The notes under the pieces were generated by a model that saw only the letters and a list, made by a program, of their open reading frames with translations, ran no database searches and was not told where the DNA came from. Positions 1-4,319 of a DNA stretch of 7,304 nt are shown in pieces. The position numbers were made by a program, and so were the translations under genes. Positions within the stretch are counted from its first letter, which is position 1; each line of letters starts with the position of its first letter. This DNA is from Candidatus Komeilibacteria bacterium RIFCSPHIGHO2_01_FULL_52_14 (GTDB lineage: Bacteria; Patescibacteriota; Patescibacteriia; UBA1558; 2-01-FULL-52-15): contig MHKK01000039.1 in assembly GCA_001818365.1 (NCBI GenBank), positions 1 through 7,304 of the forward strand, written 5' to 3'.

Positions 1-175
1 CGCAATCACCAGCCGGGAGATCATCGATCTGTTGCAGAAGATCAATGACTTCGGGACGACGGTTCTTTTGGTTAGCCATGACAGAGAAATTGTGAACAAC
101 CTCCGTCGTCGCGTCATTACGCTTGATCACGGCCACGTCATCAGCGACCAGGCACGCGGAAAATACGTATTATGA
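1..175 (+). CDS. ftsE: FtsE, cell-division ABC ATPase (C-terminal end only)
   Basis: This is the last 57 codons of an ABC-type ATPase; the first full codon starts at base 2 and the stop is TGA at 173-175. The Walker and signature motifs lie upstream of the window. Visible parts are the helix EIIDLLQKIN, the strand TTVLLVSHD with the H-loop (switch) histidine at residue 26 of the fragment, and the closing segment RRVITLDHGHVISDQ ending in GKYVL, which is typical of FtsE rather than a transport ATPase. FtsE binds FtsX at the inner membrane, and its ATP cycle controls septal peptidoglycan hydrolases. Its TGA overlaps the ATG of ftsX (ATGA, 172-175), so the two are translationally coupled. Identity is supported both by the sequence and by the ftsX gene that follows. 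Confidence 0.93.
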   Translation, partial: AITSREIIDLLQKINDFGTTVLLVSHDREIVNNLRRRVITLDHGHVISDQARGKYVL

Positions 176-1086
176 TGCTGATTTTCTTACGCAGCGTTCG
201 CTATGCACTACAGGATTTCGTCAGGAATTTTTGGTTGTCCTTGGCAACGCTTCTGGTCATGATCATCGTTCTTTTTTTGGTGAACACGCTCATCGGCCTT
301 GACTACGCCAAAACGGCCCTTCTCTCGGAACTCAATCAGCGCATCGACATCGCGCTTTTCTTCAAGCCGAATGTTCAGGAATCGGACGTGAAACGGATCC
401 AGACGGATCTTGAACAGAATCAGGCTGTCGCCTCAGTCGTAAGCATTTCTCCGGACGAAGGGATGACGACGCTGAAAGAGCGGTATCCCGATATCGCGGA
501 AAAAATCCTACCTGCTCTCAACGAAAATCCTCTTGGCTATACGTTGCGGATACAGGCAAGGAATCTTGAGGACTATCCGACGATCCTGAACACCATCGAA
601 AATAACAGTGAGTACATGTCGTTGCTTGATGCGGCGCATCAGGTTGACGCCCGTGCGCTCACCGAGAGCGCCGCCTCGGCGGCCGACAAAATCAACCGTA
701 TCGCTCTCGCGCTCGCTTCGTTGTTCCTGGTTCTATCCATCATTATCATGTTCAACGCGATCCGCGTCAGTATTTATTCTCATCGCGACGAAATCGCTGT
801 CATGAAGCTGGTTGGCGCGACGAATATGTATATCCGTCTTCCCTACGTCCTCGAAAGCGTCCTCTACGTATTCTGCTCACTCGTTCTCAATACCTTCTTA
901 ACGTTTTTTGCCATAAAATTCTCCCAGCCATTGCTGGATAGAATGTTTGTCGGGATTGCGAACATCCAATTGCTCGAATACTTCACGGCGCAAGCTCAAC
1001 CGATCCTCATTGCCGAATTCATAGCAATGGCCCTCCTGTCGATAATCAGCACCTCACTTGCACTGCGTAAGCACCTCAAGGTGTAG
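172..1086 (+). CDS. ftsX: FtsX, cell-division membrane protein
   Basis: A 304-residue membrane protein, the usual FtsX length. It has a short cytoplasmic N-terminus, TM1 at about 21-43, an extracytoplasmic domain at about 44-175, TM2 at about 176-198, TM3 at about 222-252 and TM4 at about 277-297. The cytoplasmic loop after TM2 carries the FtsX/MacB-like signature RDEIAVMKLVGAT at 205-217, which contacts the ATPase partner. FtsX forms the FtsEX complex; the external domain normally binds a peptidoglycan hydrolase or its activator, driven by FtsE ATP hydrolysis. There are tandem ATG codons at 172 and 175. I chose 172 because it gives the ATGA overlap with ftsE, but 175 is equally possible and changes one residue. 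No good Shine-Dalgarno motif precedes it. The gene ends at TAG 1084-1086, just before a terminator hairpin. Confidence 0.95.
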   Translation: MMLIFLRSVRYALQDFVRNFWLSLATLLVMIIVLFLVNTLIGLDYAKTALLSELNQRIDIALFFKPNVQESDVKRIQTDLEQNQAVASVVSISPDEGMTTLKERYPDIAEKILPALNENPLGYTLRIQARNLEDYPTILNTIENNSEYMSLLDAAHQVDARALTESAASAADKINRIALALASLFLVLSIIIMFNAIRVSIYSHRDEIAVMKLVGATNMYIRLPYVLESVLYVFCSLVLNTFLTFFAIKFSQPLLDRMFVGIANIQLLEYFTAQAQPILIAEFIAMALLSIISTSLALRKHLKV

Positions 1087-1090
1087 AAAC

Positions 1091-1117
1091 AAAAAATCCG
1101 GTTACCCGGATTTTTTT
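1091..1117. terminator. Bidirectional intrinsic terminator shared by ftsX and rpmA
   Basis: A perfect inverted repeat pairs AAAAAATCCGG (1091-1101) with CCGGATTTTTT (1106-1116) around a four-base loop. Read on the plus strand it ends in seven T (1111-1117), starting 24 bases after the ftsX stop. Read on the minus strand it ends in six T (complement of 1096-1091), serving rpmA. The rpmA stop codon (complement of 1102-1104) lies in the loop, so part of the stem is rpmA coding sequence. Structure is seen directly; the termination role is inferred from the hairpin-plus-T-tract form and the convergent gene layout. Confidence 0.88.
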
Positions 1118-1389
1118 GGAATGATATCGAGAACCTTAACGTGACGGAACGTGCCGTCGAATCTTTTTCTTTTTCGCGTCCTGAATGCGACGAGTCCGCT
1201 TACCTTCGCATAGAGCGTATCGTCGCTGCCAACCGAAACATTCACACCCGGACGGATGGAAGTACCGCGCTGCCGTACGAGGATCGATCCCGCTTGCGCG
1301 AATTCTCCCGCATACAGCTTTACGCCGAGGCGCTGCCCCTGCGAATCACGTCCATATGATGTTGATCCTGCCGCTTTCTTATGTGCCAT
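1102..1389 (-). CDS. rpmA: Ribosomal protein bL27
   Basis: A 95-residue bL27, a large-subunit ribosomal protein whose flexible N-terminus reaches toward the peptidyl-transferase centre. It begins MAHKKAAGS, the mature-type N-terminus with no cleavable extension of the Firmicutes kind. It continues with GRDSQGQRLGVKLYAGE (about 13-29), ILVRQRGTSIRPG (about 36-48) and the GSDDTLYA core (about 54-61). A basic stretch, RTRKRKRFDG (70-79), follows. I chose the ATG at 1387-1389 because it starts exactly at the family N-terminus; an ATG 40 codons upstream would add non-homologous sequence running through the promoter. No Shine-Dalgarno motif is visible. The gene stands alone, without rplU or obg beside it, and has its own strong promoter. 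The TAA stop sits inside the terminator loop. Confidence 0.97.
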   Translation of the reverse strand: MAHKKAAGSTSYGRDSQGQRLGVKLYAGEFAQAGSILVRQRGTSIRPGVNVSVGSDDTLYAKVSGLVAFRTRKRKRFDGTFRHVKVLDIIPKKSG

Positions 1390-1416
1390 CTGATTCTGAA
1401 AAAATAATTCGAAAAG

Positions 1417-1445
1417 AGTATACCTGTATACCGCCGAGGTGTCAA
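1417..1445 (-). promoter_or_regulatory. Sigma-70-type promoter for rpmA
   Basis: On the minus strand, TTGACA (complement of 1440-1445) is followed by a 17-base spacer and then TATACT (complement of 1417-1422). This is a perfect -35 box, an ideal spacer and a five-of-six -10 box. The expected start of transcription is near 1409-1410, giving a leader of roughly 20 bases before the rpmA ATG. The strength fits a highly expressed ribosomal protein gene. The boxes are seen directly; activity is inferred. Confidence 0.85.
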
Positions 1446-1450
1446 GTTCA

Positions 1451-1479
1451 TTGCTTTTTAACCGACATATCAGTATGAT
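1451..1479 (+). promoter_or_regulatory. Sigma-70-type promoter for the nifU-like/mraY/murG-murC operon, probably leaderless
   Basis: TTGCTT (1451-1456), a 17-base spacer and TATGAT (1474-1479) form a good -35/-10 pair. The -10 box ends only 8 bases before the ATG at 1488, so transcription is expected to start at or within about two bases of the start codon. The mRNA would have little or no 5' leader, which agrees with the lack of any Shine-Dalgarno motif. The -35 box is 5 bases from that of the divergent rpmA promoter, so the two could compete for polymerase or share a regulator. Confidence 0.72.
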
Positions 1480-1487
1480 TACTATCG

Positions 1488-1715
1488 ATGAAGAAAAAGA
1501 TTGAATCAATTCTTGCCCGCATTCGCCCTGCGCTCAATTTTGACGGCGGCGATATCGAGCTCATAAAGATTGATGCAAAAAATCGGGCGGTCTTCATCCG
1601 ATTCACTGGCATGTGTTCTCATTGCTCCATATCCGAAATTACGCTTAAACATCTTGTTGAGCGAGAAATCAAGCGATCATTCCCCTCAATTGCTACGATT
1701 GTCGCCGTATCCTAG
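1488..1715 (+). CDS. NifU C-terminal-domain-like Fe-S scaffold protein
   Basis: A 75-residue protein consisting only of the NifU C-terminal (Nfu-type) domain. Seen in order: a leading helix followed by RPALNFDGGDIELIKID at about 13-29, matching the family's 'RP-DGGD-hydrophobic' start; a strand AVFIRFTG at 34-41; the CxxC cluster ligand pair C43-S-H-C46; and the TLKHLVEREIKR helix at about 52-63. Proteins of this kind assemble a labile [4Fe-4S] (or 2Fe-2S) cluster, usually bridging two subunits through the CxxC cysteines, and pass it to apo-proteins in the cytoplasm. It leads the operon, 6 bases before the next gene. No obvious Fe-S client is encoded in the window, so its link to the cell-wall genes may be co-expression only. 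Family assignment is firm; partners are unknown. Confidence 0.9.
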   Translation: MKKKIESILARIRPALNFDGGDIELIKIDAKNRAVFIRFTGMCSHCSISEITLKHLVEREIKRSFPSIATIVAVS

Positions 1716-1721
1716 ACGAGC

Positions 1722-2072
1722 ATGTTGCGACCATTTCGATTATTCGTCACGGAGCGAGTTACGCTGTTCTTGGCTCTGTTGAGCGCACTATTCATCTTTT
1801 TTTCATTTTTTTGGGTTCTGACGCATGCCGACCGGTCGGCCGCCGCAATCCCGATTCACTATAACGTGCTCGTGGGAATTGATCTCCTGGCGCCGTGGTA
1901 TGCCGTTCTCTGGTATGTCCTAGCCGCGCTCGTTGTTTTTACGGTCAATCTTTTTCTTGCATTCAGAATTTTTGCGAAAGACAAATATCTCAGCTACTAC
2001 TTGGGTCTGAGCTCGGTTTTTTGCTCGTTTTTTCTCGCTCTCTACGTCATCATGCTGAGCACGTACCGCTAA
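1722..2072 (+). CDS. Small three-helix membrane protein of unknown function
   Basis: A 116-residue protein that I do not recognise as a named family. Three hydrophobic segments are visible: about 13-33 (very Phe/Leu rich), 60-83 and 91-112, with short basic or polar ends. Between TM1 and TM2, on one face of the membrane, lies the motif IPIHYNVLVGIDLLAPWY (43-60), the only strongly patterned polar part. It loosely resembles the P-x-H-[YF]-N segment of DUF1648/SdpI-type membrane proteins, but this is only an impression and the rest does not clearly match. It lies 6 bases after the nifU-like gene and 2 bases before mraY, so it is surely co-transcribed and probably translationally coupled with the lipid I synthase. 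A role in envelope assembly is a guess from position. ATG 1722 is the natural start; no Shine-Dalgarno motif is seen. Confidence 0.85.
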   Translation: MLRPFRLFVTERVTLFLALLSALFIFFSFFWVLTHADRSAAAIPIHYNVLVGIDLLAPWYAVLWYVLAALVVFTVNLFLAFRIFAKDKYLSYYLGLSSVFCSFFLALYVIMLSTYR

Positions 2073-2074
2073 CT

Positions 2075-3139
2075 ATGGATATAAATTTTCAGATCGTAAA
2101 AATATTTTTTTTAACGACATTCAGTTTTTTGATTTCCATGGCATGGACTCCGCTGTTATCGCACTTTCTTTACAAATATCGCCTCGAGAAAACAATCCGT
2201 AATGAGGGAACCACTCCCGTCTATTCGCAGCTCCACAAGCACAAGGCAGGCACGCCCACGATGGGCGGGCTGCTCTTCTGGGTGACCACGACGGTTTTGA
2301 CACTTTTCTTTTCTTTCTTATCAAATTTTTCATCCCTGCCCGCCTGGCTACGGCAGCTTAATTTTCTGACGCGCAGCGAAACGCTGTTGCCGCTCGGTGC
2401 GCTCATCGCTTCGGCCCTCGTCGGCTTGCTGGACGATTGGTTCAACATCCGGCGGCAGGGCGGCGGAAAGGGAGGAGGCCTTACCGTCAAACACCGGCTT
2501 ATCATTTTTACGCTTATCGCTCTCGTCGGAGCATGGTGGTTTTATTTTAAGCTTGATTGGGATGTCGTCCATATTCCGTTTCTCGGTACGTTCGCTATCG
2601 GTGCCTGGTATATCCTGTTTTTCGTTTTCGTGATCGTCGCTACCTCCTTTTCGGTCAATACGATCGATGGGCTTGACGGTCTTGCTGCCGGTAGCGTCCT
2701 TTCCGCATTCACAGCTCTTGGAGCGATCGGATTCATACAGGGCGATTACAACCTCGTTGCGTTCTGCGGAGTACTTGTGGGTTCATTGCTCGCTTTCCTC
2801 TGGTTCAATATTCCACCGGCTCGGTTCTTCATGGGAGACACGGGATCCATGTCGCTCGGTGTCACGCTCGGTATCGTTGCGCTGCTCGTACACGCGGAGT
2901 TCTATTTGCCGCTTATCGCTTTGATGCTTGTGCTGGAATCATGCTCGGTTATCATTCAAATCGTCTACCGCAAACTTTTTCATCGAAAGATATTTATTTC
3001 GGCTCCGTTTCATCACCACCTCGAAGCGATCGGATGGCCTGAGAGCAAGATCGTCATGCGCTTCTGGGTAATCTCCGCGGTTACGGCCGTCGCCGGACTG
3101 ATCCTGGCATTGATGGATTTGGGACTGCGAATCGCATAA
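2075..3139 (+). CDS. mraY: MraY, phospho-MurNAc-pentapeptide transferase
   Basis: A 354-residue polytopic membrane enzyme, the normal family length, that moves phospho-MurNAc-pentapeptide from UDP to undecaprenyl phosphate to form lipid I on the inner membrane face. Key motifs in order: HKHKAGTPTMGG (54-65); the aspartate pair D120-D121 in GLLDDWFNIR; VNTIDGLDGLAAG (194-206), equivalent to the usual NLTDGLDGLA; the active-site FMGDTGS at 252-258; and APFHHHLEAIGWPE (310-323) with the triple histidine, followed by the family's R-F-W near 329-331. All expected catalytic aspartates and histidines are present. After the DD motif there is a glycine-rich stretch, QGGGKGGG (128-135), longer than in many relatives. 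I chose ATG 2075 because it fits the family N-terminus and follows the upstream stop by 2 bases; an open frame reaching back to 1895 would overlap that gene heavily. Confidence 0.97.
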   Translation: MDINFQIVKIFFLTTFSFLISMAWTPLLSHFLYKYRLEKTIRNEGTTPVYSQLHKHKAGTPTMGGLLFWVTTTVLTLFFSFLSNFSSLPAWLRQLNFLTRSETLLPLGALIASALVGLLDDWFNIRRQGGGKGGGLTVKHRLIIFTLIALVGAWWFYFKLDWDVVHIPFLGTFAIGAWYILFFVFVIVATSFSVNTIDGLDGLAAGSVLSAFTALGAIGFIQGDYNLVAFCGVLVGSLLAFLWFNIPPARFFMGDTGSMSLGVTLGIVALLVHAEFYLPLIALMLVLESCSVIIQIVYRKLFHRKIFISAPFHHHLEAIGWPESKIVMRFWVISAVTAVAGLILALMDLGLRIA

Positions 3140-3143
3140 CGCC

Positions 3144-4319
3144 ATGAAAATGCGCGCTCTCCATGCTCATCGTGTGCGCGGTTTTCAAAAGATCTCCCGC
3201 GCCTTCAAAGGACGGGTTCCGATTCGGTATGATTTTGTTCTTCTCGGGACTGTCGGGATTCTCCTTTTTTTCGGCTTGATAGCGCTTTCATCGGCGACAT
3301 CGATCATCTCATTCCAGCAAACCGGTCAGTCCTATTATTATTTCCAGCAGCAACTGTTACACGGCCTGCTCCCCGGCATTATTTTGTTTTTTATCGCACA
3401 ACGCATCGATTTTCACCTTTACAAAAAATTTGCTCCCTTTTTTTTGATTACGACATTTTTGCTTTTGATCGTGGTCCTCATACCCGGTGTAGCGATCACG
3501 AACGCATCGGCAAAGAGCTGGATACCTTTTTTCGGTGCGTCGTTACAAACGAGCGAGATCGCCAAGTTGACATTCGTCATCTGGTTATCTGCGTGGCTGT
3601 CGGACCAATCGCGAAAAGGTGTTCGGCCCGGAAAAACGATGTTTATTCTTTTGGTCGTGCTTGGCAGTATGGCGCTTCTTTTGCAACTTCAGCCGGACAT
3701 CGGCATGCTTCTCATCTACGGAGCACTTGCACTGGTTCTGTATATTGTCAGCGGAGCCCGCATCCGCGACATTCTTCTCCTCGGTTTTATTGTCGTAGCG
3801 GCTGCAAGCGTCTTTATTCTCACATCGCCGTATCGCCGTGATCGCGTCATCACCTTTCTTAAGCCGCAGCATGACGTAAAGGGTTCCGGTTATCAGGTCA
3901 ATCAGGCTCTGATAGCGCTCGGCTCCGGATCGTGGTTCGGCGTCGGCGTCGGCAAATCGCGACAAAAATTTTATTTTTTACCCGAAATCGAGAGTGATTC
4001 GATATTCGCGATAATCGGTGAAGAAGGCGGTTTTTTCATATCCCTCGGGCTGCTCACCTTGTATACGATACTTTTTATTCGCGGCTCGCGCATAGCCGCC
4101 AAAGCCCCCGATCCTTTTTCGTCCTTGATGGCCACAGGCATTATCTATATGATCACACTGCAGGTGATCGTTAATATCGGAGCCATGGTCGGCCTGCTAC
4201 CGCTTACCGGCATTCCGTTACCGTTCATCAGTTTGGGCGGTACCAACCTCATCGTCCTGCTTTTGGCAACAGGTATCCTGATGAACATTTCACTGTCCGC
4301 AAATCGTTTATATGCTTAA
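3144..4319 (+). CDS. ftsW: FtsW, SEDS-family septal peptidoglycan glycosyltransferase
   Basis: A 391-residue SEDS (shape, elongation, division, sporulation) polytopic membrane protein that polymerises lipid II together with a class B penicillin-binding protein. A basic cytoplasmic tail (1-30) precedes the first TM at about 31-51. Motifs: NASAKSWIPF (120-129) and QTSEIAKL (135-142), where most relatives have NGA-RW and QPSE; LQPDIG (182-187); GYQVNQALIALGSGSWFGVGVG (249-270 region); and LPEIESDSIFAIIGEEGG (279-296), which holds D285 at the position of the catalytic aspartate. The end is PLPFISLGG (358-366), nearer FtsW (SyGG) than RodA, and the context of mraY and murG supports FtsW. The start at 3144 is 4 bases past the mraY stop; a second ATG at 3150 is possible. 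The last 8 bases overlap the next gene. FtsW versus RodA is inferred from motif and context. Confidence 0.92.
   Translation: MKMRALHAHRVRGFQKISRAFKGRVPIRYDFVLLGTVGILLFFGLIALSSATSIISFQQTGQSYYYFQQQLLHGLLPGIILFFIAQRIDFHLYKKFAPFFLITTFLLLIVVLIPGVAITNASAKSWIPFFGASLQTSEIAKLTFVIWLSAWLSDQSRKGVRPGKTMFILLVVLGSMALLLQLQPDIGMLLIYGALALVLYIVSGARIRDILLLGFIVVAAASVFILTSPYRRDRVITFLKPQHDVKGSGYQVNQALIALGSGSWFGVGVGKSRQKFYFLPEIESDSIFAIIGEEGGFFISLGLLTLYTILFIRGSRIAAKAPDPFSSLMATGIIYMITLQVIVNIGAMVGLLPLTGIPLPFISLGGTNLIVLLLATGILMNISLSANRLYA

Noticed and set aside
1141..1478. Plus-strand open frames opposite rpmA
   Set aside because: They lie antisense to a certain ribosomal protein gene, cross the terminator-distal and promoter regions, and show no recognisable protein features.
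1390..1487. A riboswitch or small RNA in the divergent gap
   Set aside because: The gap is almost fully used by two promoters. Predicted leaders are about 20 bases and near zero, leaving no room for an aptamer.
1390..1509. A 40-codon N-terminal extension of rpmA from an ATG at 1507-1509 (minus strand)
   Set aside because: The added residues show no bL27 similarity, run through the rpmA promoter and overlap the start of the divergent gene. The ATG at 1387-1389 fits the family N-terminus exactly.
1895..2074. A 60-codon upstream extension of mraY
   Set aside because: It overlaps the membrane protein gene in another frame and is not MraY-like. The MraY N-terminus begins at 2075.
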